Counted from the stretch's first letter, positions 1-13,129 are shown. The stretch is 64,000 nucleotides of DNA from Corythucha ciliata (GCA_038030265.1 CM075939.1:31105253-31169252); one strand, 5' to 3'. Notes: generated by a model not told the origin, from the letters alone. Numbers and translations: made by a program.

Positions 1-116
1 CGAAATTTCTAGGCTCACTTTATCAGCCTATACTCTACTTAGAGGGGCTCTCCTCTTAGCTCATTTCTTTAGATTTCTTTAGTCACCGCTCCTACATACA
101 CATACCCTAAGAAGTT

Positions 117-121
<5 letters not shown>

Positions 122-153
<32 letters not shown>
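122..153. repeat. poly-A run (32 A)
   Basis: Uninterrupted run of 32 A. No coding remnant or target duplication was recognised beside it, so it may be a simple repeat rather than a retrotransposed tail. Confidence 0.95.
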
Positions 154-154
<1 letters not shown>

Positions 155-1459
155 CACGCTTCCCTTTCTCTAGGAGTCCAAATAATGGGGTGATAAAACT
201 ATTTGAAACTAGTCTAGTCAACGAATGCCAAAAATGGAGGTCTAGACGGAAAGTCAAAACGTACAAAAACTAACTGCGGTACGTTGCATGGTGTGCCTAG
301 AGGTATGACATATTAAAAGTCCTTGGCCCTAGTGATGGCGCAAGGGGTGGAGAGGGAGGGGCAAAGGTCTCTTATTTTGGTTTTAGGACTTTATCTCGGA
401 AGGGGTTGGTTTTTTACAACATGTATGCGTATACAAAATTATAGCTCACACAACTTCATACATATTTTATTCTAACAGGTTTTTACCGTCTGTAACCGTT
501 AGTAAGATATGTGAACTCGGAACAAGTGATTTTCGAGAACAAACTTTTTTGCAACACATTTTATGGCAAAATTTTGTGGCCATCGTCTCTGATCTTAATT
601 CCATCGAAAATAAAGTTCCAGAGAATCGAATTTCATTTAGAATATGCCGAATGCTTCCAAAACGGGAGACATAACTCTCCAGGAGTTCTAGGAGAAAAAT
701 GTGGAAAAATAAATTACTGTAGAAAGACCAGTGGAGGTTTGAGATGGGGTCTAGTATGGACTCAAAAAAAAGTGACTTTTTAAAGTTCTGCTTTAGCTGA
801 TGCCTAATTGCCAACTAAAAAATACCGCTTTTGAGTATACGTATAGTGGATAGGTAGTCTAATTCATTCATTTTTTTTGGCAGTGACTCCTCTTTTTTAG
901 AGTAAAACTGAAATATCTCTCCTTCCAGCCGTTATAATGGTAATTTTGACGACAATTCCTAAAAGAGAACACGTTTTTCATTGTGGAACGGTCGCATCCA
1001 ACGGCACAAATCATCATAATAAGCCTTCTCAACAGGAGGAAAATAGTGGTATGAAATGTTGTGCTCTTCAATTTTAGTCTGGAACATTTTTGCGTTAAAA
1101 CAATTGGTTCAAGAATTATTTAGTAAGAACAATCGAAATGAAACTTCTACCAACAGCTGCTCCTTAACCCGATGCAGAATCGCAGAGAATTTTTTATGCT
1201 GTGTTAGGGGAAGGGTATCAAACACTGTGCACCAAACGTTTTCCTGTTCTTTTCATAAATTCACGTGACCTTCATAAGTTGTACGATTTACGAAAAGTCG
1301 CTGAGCCCAATCGGCTTCCACTACACACTTTCGATGCACCAGGAAAACTTCTCCGTCTTCAATGCTTCCTTTGGGAGTGTTCACATTTCATGTTACCACT
1401 GACGTTTCTCACGAAAAGTCACGAGAATGCACAAAAACCGTGTTTTTACGGAATATGGG
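154..1459. other. Stretch with no recognisable gene
   Basis: AT-rich sequence with overlapping short open frames on both strands, none with a domain, a codon bias or splice sites that I could recognise. No tandem or inverted repeat stands out before the fold-back element that starts near 1460. Confidence 0.6.
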
Positions 1460-1890
1460 CCATTGCCTATACGACATTCGTGAAGGGTGCAGGGATATTG
1501 GCAGTAAGTGAGAGCAGGACATCTTACCATGGAGAAGATATCGTATAGGCAAGCGACATTCAATGTGACCCCCCCTCCTCAGCGATTGTCGCCATTCGGG
1601 GGTGAGGGGGGATATAATTGAATGCCGTTTGCCTACGATATCTGCTTATTCCTAAAATGTGCTGCCCTCCCTTTCTAAAACAATATTTTGAAAGAAAAAT
1701 ATGGGCAGTTGTCCACGTGGCAAGTGCCAACAATATCCGTGAAGGGTGTACAGAGATCGGCAGCGATGGATGGGGGGGGGGGTTGTCAAATTGAATGTCG
1801 CTTGCCTATGAAATCTTCTCCATGGTAAGATATTCTGTTCTTACTTACTGCCGATATCCCTGCACCCTTCACGAATATCGTAGGCAATGG
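1460..1890. mobile_element. Fold-back (compound inverted-repeat) element
   Basis: Two arms of about 105-110 bases, 1460-1569 and 1785-1890, are inverted copies with few differences. Both start CCATTGCCTA at the outer end and run through CGTGAAGGGTGCAGGGATAT to AAGCGACATTCAAT at the inner end. Between them lie two shorter, diverged pieces of the same unit: about 1613-1650 in the orientation of the right arm and about 1731-1768 in that of the left arm. The order is therefore forward, reverse-part, forward-part, reverse, as if two copies of an inverted-repeat element had nested or recombined. No transposase is encoded. The family is not recognised. Confidence 0.75.
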
Positions 1891-1978
1891 ATCCACCCTG
1901 CACATCGTTGGTTCGGACACATGACCTATTTCCTTGAAATGCAGGTGTGTGGTTATAGTGCAATAAGTAATCCTTCCC

Positions 1979-2144
1979 AAGGTGATAAAAAGGTGGGCTC
2001 ACTTATGACGTGCCTGTGGAGTACTCTTATTATTTATAAAAATGAAGCAGAAGCCCTTCTCCATTCTTCATCTGTTAATTTTTGTTAAATTGTCAGAATA
2101 CCCCCGAAACGTCATAACTGAGCCCACCTTATTCTAATCACCTT
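1979..2144. mobile_element. Small inverted-repeat element (MITE-like, 166 bp)
   Basis: The ends are inverted copies: AAGGTGAT, a short variable spacer, then AAGGTGGGCTCA followed by TTATGACGT after one variable base. The left arm lies at 1979-2012 and the right arm at about 2108-2144. The arms differ by a few bases of spacer length and one substitution. The middle is AT-rich and non-coding. A clear target duplication was not found, so the outer limits are approximate. Confidence 0.7.
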
Positions 2145-5100
2145 AAAACCTTCCCACTAAATTAAAACAATAAAGCTGTGCAGTAAACTGTACTGATGCA
2201 ACTGCAATATTGTTGGCTTGGTTCGCACCTATTTGAAATTTCATAATATTAAATAGGTACACAGGTAGATAGGTACATTTGACTAGGATGCTCAATGCTA
2301 TTTTGAAGCGCAGGGAAAATAGACTTCTATCATACCTTAATACCTCCTCACCTTCACGAAGATCGTTACGGTTCAAATGCTCCTTTACCCCTTTCGCTAA
2401 CAAATATTTGTCACCCTGGGACCCTCTCACATCACCCCCCCCCCTTACCACTCCAACCACTGATATTCTAATTTTTTATGCGCAATATTGTTATTTTCAT
2501 ACAAAGGAAGGTTTTTTCTCTCGAAATACGTACAAAGACTTGACAAGCGACTTTGAAGGGGTGTCTTTTTGTTGTTAATGAGACATATTCCCAAGAAATT
2601 TGTATAAAAGACGAGCTTCGGGGGTAACGTCTGAAGGTTTGAAGTTTTGAACCGATGTCCACCCTCTCCAATGGGTATTGTCTGGCTCACAAAAAACAAC
2701 AAACTGGATTTCACCCCGTCGGCGCACCGATGTGTACATTTCTTTGACTGAATAAAGCTATCTTGCTGGAAACGAACTGTAGGAATATGAAAAAGTGATT
2801 GATTAAAAATAAATGAAATGTGGTTTTCATCTTCCGTCTCCAACAATATTCCCTTTACTAATTTACTCGGTGCTCACGACCTTACCATCCCAAGCCCTTT
2901 CCTTCCCACTCGCCCTTCTAACTTCAATCTCTCTCACTCATGTTTTCAAGTTTTAAATTATTCAAAATTAATTTGCCCTCGTCAACTAGGTTCCTCGTGG
3001 CCTTTGTGAGGCTTCGTGGGTGGAGGGGTTTGAAAGCCGTGTTACACCGGCAGAAGCAACCCTGAGGGCTGTTTATTCGCGTTAGTGAGGGGGAGCAGAG
3101 CCCACAGCCCAAACAGTTAGCTTGTGTTCAGCATTGGTTCGTTGGGATGACGTTGTTGATTTGTGTTAGGATGCTGGAAGGGGAGCGTTTGTGATGATTT
3201 TTGAGGGATCCGTCGGGATGATACGTTGGGTAACATGTACCAGCCGAATATAAATATTCTATATGCGCCAATTCTCAAGTTTGTAAGCCATTTTCTTCCT
3301 TATCGAATAACAGCATCTCTGAATAAAAGAACAATCCCTAATTACACCTACCTAGAAGAACCTAGTACCTATAGCAGAACCTTTTCCATTTTTTCCGCCT
3401 TCTGACCAAGAGAATTCAGCTGCAAGCAGTACTTCCTACTCCTTGCGCGGTGCAGGCGTTACTAAAAAAGCGATTTTATGAATGAGACGAAATTAACAAT
3501 AACGAACAACAACCTACATGTGAATCATTCATATTTTGTCTATTTTTTTCAGTTAATCCTGCCCCTCAGAAAACCCTGTATGCCACGAACAATTCGCACA
3601 TACGGTCCCCCGCCGAGGCGAAAATACCAGTTTGTAGGTGAGAAAAGAAGGCCTTTTGGGATGACCAATGTCCCTTTGTCCTCGTCAACTCGGAGGGTAT
3701 AATCCTCAAACGATGACAGCTCCACCAGAGATTCCCTGTCTCATCCAATCCATGTGAATAGACGATATTCCTGAAAACCCAGAAAGCTATTCTAAATGAA
3801 AGGTTGTGCGTCGAGGCCCTAGCGGGAGAGGGGAGGGGGACATCTGCCACGATTTTCTGTCAATAACAATACAAGAAATTATTTAAAATTCGTGTTAGCC
3901 CGACCCGATCCGATACCTGATTTGTTTCCCAAGCTCTTAATAAGAGCTTGGTATAGTTGTCTCGAAGCACGAGTACATAGCGCTACTTGTCAGTGCCCAC
4001 CCTTTCTGAAAGGTAAAAAGCCACCCCTTTTGTTCACACACCTCTAGCAATTTCCTACCTGCCCATGGCAGTAAAGTCAACTGCTTCACGACAGATAGCA
4101 GAAGCAGTTTTCAAGGGGCCAAAACAAGCCCTATTTCGCGAGCAGATGAAGTAAAATGCGAAGAGATGAAGAGATGGCAATCATTTTGCACCATTTTCAT
4201 TTATATAACATACTTTAGCGGCAGATTTGTAGAAAAACAGTGACTTTTTCTTACAAAAAAAAAAAAAACTTCCAAGAAAAGTGTCTTGTCAGAATTTTTA
4301 TTTCTAATTAGCAAATTGCACTTGGATTTTTAAAATAAAGAAGTATGATGCTCCCTTTAACTGCAGACTTGATGGTCTGCTGCTCTCACTGGTCGGGCGC
4401 TGGGCCTATAACTGCCAATAGTGCCTATACTGGCAAAACTATAGGCATGCATCTGGAAATGAAGGAATTCCAGATTTAGCCTCTCGCAGAACTAAGAACT
4501 TGTATCCACTGAATTCTTGAATAATTTATAATACCAATGGTTCATGTCATTTACGAACAATCTGACTGCACGCGTTTGCATATAAGATTTTCAACTTTCA
4601 ATTCAAATTTGCCGTTTAAATATCTATCCTAATCGTATGGGTAAGAGTAGGGGGGGGGGAGTCAAGATGATTGTTCACGGTAACTTCGTTTCGGTTAATT
4701 GATGTAGCACTTCTGTTCAATTCCTGGCCATACCTTTTCATTCTCCTCCCTTTATCAACCAAAGCCAAGGGGAGCCATTTCTCACCATACAAAAAGGTTT
4801 GTACTACTTCCAGCAAACTAATGAAGAAAAATAAATCAAAACCAAGAACAAAAGCCTTTTTGTCAGTCACCGCTTGTAGCTAAGTGTTTAATAAACGTGT
4901 TTTACGACGGATAAGAGAAAGGAGGAAGAAGAGGGAGGACTGGAACGAAGCACGTGACACCCCTCCGTCTATGCCACCTAAAATCCACTGCTTTTCAAAA
5001 CGATATAATCTCGCTCTCTCCCTTTTCTCTATTAAGACGGAACTGTTAATCATAAAACTGACATGATCAGACCTGTCTCTTATCACCCTTCTTCCCTTTT

Positions 5101-7956
5101 TACACAATAATTGTTGGGGTCGGGGTTCATTCTCGAGAGGTTTGGTTGTGGGAGGGGCTATACATGTGAAGATGATTGTTTCACAGCCTTCACTTTCGAA
5201 AGGGGACTAGAGAGCATAGAACAGAAGGGGAAAATCAACTTTCTGGAAGTTTTAACTTGTTCATTTTTAGCATTCGACATTACCTAAGCTCTATGAGATT
5301 TCCTCTCTTGAATGCTTACCTGGGAAATAGTTGTCCAGTTCGGTTACCCACATAGTTTTACAATACCCAACAGACATCACTTTGATATCTTACAGGTCTG
5401 AATTGGATTCGTCAGTCAGCTTATTCCCTGTCTAAAAGACGTCTTTTTTCTTGAGGTAAAGGAGAGCACAGCTATACAAATGGGAAAATTGAAGGCTGGA
5501 GACACCTTCAAACTGGCTTTTTTCATGAAAATTAGTAAAAGAAGACCGTCTTCTTCTTTTCTCCCCTCCCATGTTCTTTTTCTTTTTGGCATTCTTTCGT
5601 GTCTCTCTCTTTCACTGAACTTTTGGAGTTTCATTCAAAATATCACAGCAGCATCCCATTCACAATGTGTGGACGACTATGGGGAGAATCACACCCGTAA
5701 AAACGCGCAGGTGGGCAGATGTCCTCACTCTGTCTTTCTCTCTTAACGCTTCGGTTAACTAGTTCGGCTAATCCCACCCCAATGGGAACCACTGTCAAAT
5801 AGGGGACGCTGAGGGGGAGGGATAAGGAGGAGCTTTTCGGGGGCTCAAATTAGATATTTAGAGGGCACTAGGGAGGGATCGAGAACTATAAGACAATAAT
5901 TGTTTGTGCATAGTAGTCGAGCATTCGAAAAAATAGCCGTGAAGCGAAAAAAGAGAATTCACGGAGGAATAATAAAAGGATACATGACACAAGAATACCT
6001 TCAGCCACGGTATAACGTGATGTCAATCGGTTAGCAATTTAACGGATTTCATCCGCATGCGATACAACTTCATCGCTTCAGCCACGGGGTATAGATCACC
6101 CCTTTTTTACCCTCGTCGTTTTTTGTTCCCAACATATTCACCTGCAGGGTGTTATTGATAGTTTTTTTTACTGCTCTATCTTCTTACATTATGCATCTCC
6201 GACAACCGAAGGGGCCACACGGGGAAAAGACTCACGAGAAAGTATTGTATCGGTCACAGGTGTCTCACCCCTCACGCCCGATATTCTCAAGGGAGGAGGG
6301 CAATTAGACTCGTAATTCAAGAAGCCTCAATATATAATATACACGTCAAAGTCGTCGAAATAGTCGTATCGACGAGCGTCCTTTTGTAACGAGTCCCAGA
6401 CAATCAAGTCAACAGTTTTGAATAACAATCAACCGGTAACGCGGTGGGATCCTAGGGCGATGAACGCCTTTTGGTTCTAGTTAGCCAATAAATGGGTGGA
6501 ATAAAAATCGGGAAGGTTCAGAGGGGCGAGGAGTCACTCATTCCTTTTTTCCCCCTCTGTATTGAGCACATGATTGTGCTGTGATGAATTCACATGCTTG
6601 TGATGAATTCAAATTTTTCGTTCTCTTTTGAAAGTAATTCAAACTGAAATTGTCCCGATTGCCCCCCCCCCCATCCAATTACCCAAATTCGGGCGGGTTG
6701 GTGTGACGCAGAACTTTGTACTAATATTGGCTAACAATGAACTTGTTAAAACGAGACTGCGACAGGTCAAATTTTAAAAATTATGATTTCACCAGTCCCG
6801 GCGTTGCTAATTTCAAAAGAGTGGGCACATTGCCTACTTCGAATTTTTATTCGAATTATTTATTATTCCTTATTTCGCAACTTTTCACATAAACTGAACT
6901 TGTTTCAAGAGGTCTTTTGGGAGTCCTGGAAGAGATGAGTATACTAGAAAATTCCCGTTCGTTGCTATATACAAGGAGATGTCACGACTGTCCCTCCACC
7001 GATTTCGTTCTCACGTTGGAGATTTTTCTTCCGGCGCCGGGCCAGCTTCCGGCCGATTGGGATTTGGCTTCGGGCGGGATTTTTCCCGTTCTTCAGCCAA
7101 GCAAATAAGCAAAATGTTTGCTTATTTTGATTCAAAACAGATGACTCACTAATTAGAACGATCCGATTTGAAGTCGTTCAATGGTATTTTCCATTGTACA
7201 TTGTACTGTAAGGTACCTACCTGATTTCAATAGAAAGAACCATTTTTGGATCAAGACGAAACTTTTGAACCATTCCTCACCGAAATCGGTTCATTTGTTT
7301 GAGCTAATAATGGAGGAGACGAACACCTTGACATCCATTCGAATTTCCCCCAATAACCAATTTTTCTTATTTCGGAGGTCCTAGACCACGGATCCTTTGT
7401 CAGCTCTAAATCAATGTTTTTACCTATCACCAAACTTCCTTTCCGTTGCAATGAAGCAACTGATGATCCTCACATAGTCCATCAATTTCCTCAATTTTGG
7501 CCACAAATGAGGATCCCTGAAGTTGTCTGGTACATTTCCAATCCGTATAGAACTAATTGGTTCACATTGAGCTAGAGGACCATCAGTGACGAGAACGTAG
7601 GGTGGCCGCACGTCCTACTTTCCACGGACATGTCCTACTTTTTGAGGGTGTCGAAGGAAGTCTGGACTCATTTTTTAAATGTCCCGGGAAAGTTCTACAA
7701 TTGTCCTATTTTCGGTCCGACTTTACTTTCCCAACATGCAACGTCTCATTGGTGGGTCTAATCTCCAATAGCTTTTACCCGTGGCCATCGAGGTCTGTGC
7801 AATAGGACTAGCCGCCTTCTGCGCCATGTCCCGGCTGCTGGGATTGAAGGCAAACAAAATAAGAGAACAAGACGTACGACGACAACACAACGAAGTGGCT
7901 GTTAGAACAAGGGAGGAAACAAACCAGAAAAATACTTAGTAGGAGAGTTTTAGTAG
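2145..7956. other. Long stretch with no recognisable gene
   Basis: About 5.8 kb of AT-rich sequence with only short unrecognised frames. Visible items are a perfect 23-base palindrome at 3929-3951, a run of 10 G near 4650, a run of 11 C at 6662-6672, and the direct repeat GTGATGAATTCA around 6581-6612. The stretch could be intergenic or intronic. Confidence 0.55.
3929..3951. repeat. Perfect 23-base palindrome
   Basis: Arms CCAAGCTCTTA and TAAGAGCTTGG are separated by a single A. A perfect 11-base stem with a one-base centre could extrude as a cruciform, but no U-tract or other terminator-like context follows and its role is unknown. Confidence 0.8.
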
Positions 7957-8172
7957 CAATATTCAAATAATATTTTGAGTGTTAGAAGGCACTTTCCAGT
8001 GCAGAAACACTTGGAGACTTGTGAGGAGTGTGGTCTTCAGAAAGAGACTACAAGGCATATTCCTTACGAATGCGATAGACTCCTAGCAGGAAGAATCGCA
8101 ATATCGTTTCAGGGGGTCCGCGTGCTGGAGTGTCTAGGGTGGGAGGGAGCGAGGGAAGGAGGTTTTAGGTAA
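7957..8172 (+). pseudogene. Non-LTR retrotransposon ORF2 C-terminal remnant
   Basis: The frame that closes at 8172 carries, at residues 16-33 counted from 7975 (bases 8020-8073), the pattern C-x2-C-x8-H-x4-C followed by a basic stretch. In sequence this reads CEECG, then ETTRHI, then YEC. A CCHC knuckle with ETxxHI between the cysteine pairs is the usual C-terminal signature of Jockey/R1/I-type non-LTR retrotransposon ORF2 proteins, just after the RNase H or reverse-transcriptase region. No reverse transcriptase motif is visible upstream and the frame is closed shortly before 7975, so this is a 5'-truncated remnant. Calling it non-LTR rests on this one motif plus context. The exact clade is unknown. 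Confidence 0.5.
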
Positions 8173-8640
8173 TTAACTAATTTCTTGAGTAACACGTTCT
8201 TTTTATTTACTATGCCGATTAGTTTCGGAGTAATACACCCCAATCTCAAGGCATCCACACTGGAGGCCAGCCAGCCGTGCCCGAGAGAGACCACGCGGAG
8301 GTGGACGTTCTCCAAGACCGGGAGAGTGGCGGAACGCCTCCGACCCGACTTATCCCTACCCTTCAATGGGCATCATGAGCCCCAGACCCCTCCAGGGCAA
8401 CCAGGCGCAGAGCAGGGAGAAGTACAGGACCTTTTGCAAACTCCCTTCGGCTCCCGACTAGCGCCACGCTGGGTCCGCCGGAGGGCCCTCCACTCGCCAC
8501 TCCCGATGACGCTCACGACAAGGGCACAAAGGAGAGTCCCGCCGCCGGAATAACCACAACTTGGCGTTGAACGATCCATGACCGGTGAGGATAGAGGTGG
8601 CCCACTTCTCTTTCCTACTCTCATTCACATCGCCGCTTTA
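8173..8640 (+). other. GC-rich patch, possibly 3' part of the retroelement
   Basis: Bases of about 8240-8640 are clearly richer in G and C than the surroundings and keep open frames on both strands. It follows the CCHC remnant directly, so it may be the 3' end of the same retroelement. A GTGAGG that could serve as a splice donor occurs at about 8585, but no frame here matches a family I recognise. Confidence 0.35.
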
Positions 8641-11239
8641 TTTCATCCCACGCTCTGGATGTACAGGATAACTTCGGCCCCGTGACGTGAGAAGACGAGC
8701 GCTAGTCTTTCACGTGGGGCGCACCTAAGCAAGGGACAAAGTATGTTTGGAACATGTACGAGGAACTTATTATTTTTTGTTACTATTTATTTATTTAGTT
8801 TGAACAGTCCAGCAATCAGAAAATAGTTACTATAAGGCATAAAATTTGTTTATTCGCCTTTCTTGGCGCCCCCTGAATTTTGGTGCCCCAATGAATCTTC
8901 GACGGGGGGGGGGGGCAAATGCACCCGCCAACCCCCTCTTAGATCCGTCCTTGGAATTGGGTATGATGCCATCCTCGGTCCATTCAGGAACACTTTGGAA
9001 GCCATGATACGTCTTCTTGTTGTCCAAGAAGTGGAACCAGCCCCCCCCCCCCATTCATCCTGAGCGGGGAATAAATGTTGACTAAACCTCAAAATTGGAA
9101 ACATGGGACTGCGAAACAGCTGACCATGGCTTACTTGTACAGCACATGAATCAAATTGCCGACTTCGCTTTAGCCTTTACTTTTCAACCCCCTTTCCGCC
9201 TCCCAATTAACTGCAGCTTTCGTTTACACAGCAAGCCGTTTATATCTCCGAGTCCTCAGTTTCAATCAAAAGAAACTTTTTCTTCTCTTGGTGACAAAGA
9301 GGAAAAATGATGGTGGCTGGTGGCTGTGGAGGATTGGTGTTGTGAGGAGGGGGGCACGTGACCAATTTATCTAAATGATCGGTACAAAAAAAAAACCATC
9401 AAAAAGCTCGGAATCGGTCAAATCAGCACGTATCGTATCCCCCCCCCCCCCCGTTCCACAAAGTAAGATGAAAGATGGCGCGGGAAAGGATCTAAAAAAC
9501 CAATGTCTAACGAGTAGTGTGAAGCAATGAACTCTTCAGCAAAAAGACAATTAAATACACTCGAGGGGCACTACTGGATGTGGGAACAAAGGATTTGACA
9601 TAAGCCTTTTCCAAGCATTATACAGCTTTGAAAAACTTCAAAACTCCAAACCTTTTGTCTCTCCCATTCCGACATAATTGACGATATAACGGTCGTCGTT
9701 TAGTGGATTGCTTTTCAGTTAAGGGCTTCATCAGCTCCTCCCCTCCTGTTTTTAGTTTTTCAGGGAATAGGAGTGCTATATTATAGCCCCTCCTCTCTCA
9801 TGAAAACAATTTTAAAGTGTTCGAGAATAGAAGAAGATGACAAGACGAGGGGGTAGAGAACGCCAAAGATTGTTGTTTCTGTTACGCAATTTTTTATTCG
9901 TTCTCTCGCAATACATAAAAAGAGAGAATATGAACAAAGTTCATTAAGAGTAGCCCTCCCCCCTTGCGACCTGGGAACAAAGTGCCCCAATAGTTTTATA
10001 GTTCTATTTTCACTGTATGGCCGCAGAGAAATTGATATACCTCCATCTTTCTCGGTGAGTTTCTCCACTGATTTACTGCTGTCCACTCGGCTTCTTCGAC
10101 TCCACCATCTTTTTTTCTTTATAGTACTTTGTTGTCATAACCGTGCTCCTTGGGGTACAAATCTTTCTTCCAAAGTTTATTGCCTTGAAGGAGAAGGGAA
10201 AAAATAGTGGAAACGAAAAAGAAGCTTTTGGAAGCAGAAAAAACGCTTTGCCTCAGATACTTTAGAGATTTATGGAAGACCCCCCTCTCAGAAAAACCGG
10301 TCCACCATTCCCATCGGTAGCCCTAATAAAAATGTAAGCACTCCTCCCCGCCATTCCACCATATAGAAACGTCTCAGCATCATTCATTACAAATGAAATA
10401 ATGAATGGGCGGCGGGGGAGGGACACTCTTTATGGGAAAAGCCAGAGAGAAGAGAGCAACCTGCTACAGAGTTATTGCCGGTCAGCCCCAAAATCCGTCC
10501 GACTTCCTCGTCTCCCTTTTTCTAAAGGTTATTAGAAACGATAAGTTCCTCCTCACCCTTCCTTCTTCTATAACATGGCGTTCCGAAAAGGAGGAACGTG
10601 TTTACGAGAGATCGTAAAAAAATTTGTTATGGAAGTATTACAAGAAGAACGGTTTTGAAAAACGCACAGGTGGCCCGAAATTTCTCGTCTTCCCCTATAC
10701 CTACTTGTATAACATCTAATATCGATAGACCCTTCATTTATTAAATTTTATTTTACTGAGAGAAATCTACTTCAATGGATTGGGGTTTACCCGGGTTCTC
10801 CATCAGTTAGCCTCGCATTTTCAACGTTTTGAACAAGGTGTGTTATGCGTAGTAGAAGTCTACTCACTAAAGTGCGAGGGGACTATAAAGAGGCTTAATT
10901 ACACGAGTTATGCTCCATACAAAAGGAGATTATAGACAGGGCATGGGAGGAAAAAGTTATAGAGGGAGATTTAGATGAAAATAGGTGCTAGAAAGAAAAA
11001 AGATGTATTGTTTCGCTCATTCACTATAGTGCTTGTCACAACATACACCCCATTTCCGCCCTGAATATCCAATTTTGGCGCTGAAATATCAAATTTTGCG
11101 TTTCAATTCAAAGCGTCAGTTTCTTGGTCTAACAACAAAACTTCCTTCCCTTGGAGGTAACATCGACGCTTATACATATAGAGCCTAAAGGCGCGTTTAC
11201 ACCGAAGTGTCCCCAAGGTGTGTGTGTGTCTGTGAAATT
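8641..11239. other. Stretch with no recognisable gene
   Basis: AT-rich non-coding sequence interrupted by pure G or C runs: 12 G at 8904-8915, 12 C at 9041-9052 and 14 C at 9439-9452. No inverted or tandem repeat of note was found. Short frames lack recognisable domains. Confidence 0.55.
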
Positions 11240-12240
11240 TAGTTTATGAAGAAGCTAAACCCGAGACATTGGTTTCTGGAAGTACCAGATCCGCCAAATT
11301 TGGGGTTCAATCCACATACAAATCCACGTACTTCCTTTTTTCAATGAGTTAAGCCTGCGCAAGGTGACTTTTTGAATTGATCAACGGCGCGAAATGTTGT
11401 CTGTGAAACTCATAAAATTGCTTTTCTGCGGGAGCTAGACCCATAAAATGTATTCTCAATGGGTCAACCCAGCGATTTTTTTTTTCGGGAAGTAAACTCA
11501 CAGCCTAATTGGGTCAGAAAGAGCGAAGTCAACGAAACTTCATTACTGAAGAAGCTAAGAACCAACAAATCCACAAATAGAGAGAGCCAAACCCGCAAAA
11601 TGGGTTTTTTGGGTAAGCTTATTCCGCGAAAATGGTTTAGAAAGGGCCAACGAAATTTTGTTTTTTAAAGGAGCTGTAGATTTACGAAATACCCCCCCCC
11701 CCCTGAAATAGCCAACACTCTGGAATTATTTATTTTAAGGATGTGAAATCCGTGAAGTTGGCTTTTTAGGGAGGCAAGTAGGCACCCCTTACGTTTCTGA
11801 CCTGCCAGACCAGGGAAGTAGGTTTTTGAAAGGGTCAAAACGGCGGAATTGCTATTTAAGGAACCAAATACGAACGCAAAATTGGTTCTTGAATAACTAA
11901 AAACCGCGAAATTGTGGTCTGTCTATATGTGCCGAATTCGTGAAATTGCTTGCCGGACTTGGAAAGAGCCCAAGCCAAGAAATTGCTTTTTGGAACGACA
12001 CAAACCCTTGAAATGGATGTCTGATGAGTCAACCCCGTGAAATTGAATTTTATAATGTGTCTAATACGCAGAATTGACTGGCTTTTTAAAGCGAGAACAC
12101 CTGGCGATATTGGGTTCCTTAAGTAGGTAATAATACCATAAAATAGAATTTGTGTTTTGAAAGAGCCAAGCTCGTAGAATTGATTTTCCTAGGACCAAAT
12201 CTGCGAAATTGTTGGGCTTAAAGGGATGAAATCAGTAATA
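11240..12240 (+). repeat. Degenerate minisatellite M2, about 1 kb
   Basis: Units of roughly 30-33 bases recur with heavy divergence. A typical unit contains AAATCCGCGAAATTGG, then a T-rich part such as TTTTTGAAAGAGCC. Clear examples include AACCCGCAAAATGGG, CCGCGAAATTGTGG and ATCTGCGAAATTG. The array is interrupted by a run of 12 C at 11692-11703. The same unit occurs at 12.9, 23.7-24.5 and 31.4 kb and, inverted, at 40.1-40.45 kb, so the family is dispersed. No coding function is apparent. Confidence 0.75.
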
Positions 12241-12311
12241 TCCATCTACGCAATCAAGGTCAAAAAGAAGAGGTATGTGACTCCAGAATCATCCGTTTCA
12301 CAGCGCGGTAA

Positions 12312-12455
12312 AGCCGGATTCACACCTGCGGTACTTGCCAAGTAACTTCCTAAATGTTCAATCAATTTCTAGCAATTCCCTAGAAACCAACCAGCTGAGA
12401 ATTTCAAAAATGTGTTGCTCGTTACTTGGCAAGTACCGCATGTGTGTATCCGGCT
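12312..12455. mobile_element. MITE, 144 bp, TAA target duplication
   Basis: Terminal inverted repeats of about 35 bases start AGCCGGAT and continue GCGGTACTTGCCAAGTAAC, with two or three differences between the arms. TAA flanks both ends (12309-12311 and 12456-12458). A 3-base TWA-type target duplication is typical of PIF/Harbinger transposons. The element is non-coding and would rely on a transposase encoded elsewhere. The family assignment is inferred from the target site only. Confidence 0.85.
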
Positions 12456-12899
12456 TAACGAAAAATCAAGCCTATAGATGTTAGTATATATGCATGGGTG
12501 GGGGTAGGGGAGGGATCTTTCGCTACTGCGGAAAATCATTCATCACGGCGGTTTTCCACAAGACAACTTCCAATTTCACCCTGAAAACCGGCTGATAATT
12601 TGTTTAACCTTGTGATTTGGAGCTTTGTTTTTAAAACTGGTGAAACTGTCTCTGAGGCGGTGGATGATCAAGACGGGTCGCAAAACTCCCTAAGGTAAAT
12701 CAATGAGTATGGGGGGGGGGAAGGTCGGTTGCTCGGGCTGACAAGAATGAAAGTCAGGCGTACAGTTTCACTTCATGCTCGTACTAAGAGGGCTCCTCGG
12801 CCGGAGCACCCCGTCATGATTTGTCTGGCTGCAGCCTCATGGCGAATTATGAGCAATAGCGGGATCAGTGGTGGACCAACACCTTTCGGGGCCCGACGA

Positions 12900-13065
12900 G
12901 GCGGAAAATTTGCTTGCCCTAAAAATGACTTAATTCGAGGATTTGGTTCTTCCAGAAAACCAAATTTTGCGGGATTGGCACTTTCTAAAGACCGAATTCG
13001 CAAATTTGGTGCTTCGAAAAATCAATTTCATGTCTTTAGCTCTTTCGAAATTTCAATTAGGCAGT
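12900..13065 (-). repeat. Minisatellite M2, short array (inverse orientation)
   Basis: About five units of the M2 family read on the minus strand. On the plus strand they appear as CCAAATTTTGCGGGATTGGC and GAATTCGCAAATTTGGTGC. The array lies just before M1 units, the same order as at 31.4-31.0 kb on the minus strand. Confidence 0.65.
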
Positions 13066-13129
13066 TTTCCCTCCTACTCTTCCGAATGTTCGCTTTTCCT
13101 CTTTTTTAACTCCACCCTCTCTCCTTAGC

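Noticed and set aside
3929..3951. Rho-independent terminator
   Set aside because: The palindrome has no T tract, no upstream gene and lies in eukaryotic DNA.
8185..8553. 122-codon frame in a GC-rich patch
   Set aside because: Three frames are open through this patch and none matches a known family. It is more likely the 3' part of a retroelement than a host exon.
12729..13109. 126-codon frame on plus
   Set aside because: Its second half is M2 minisatellite and the first half shows no domain.
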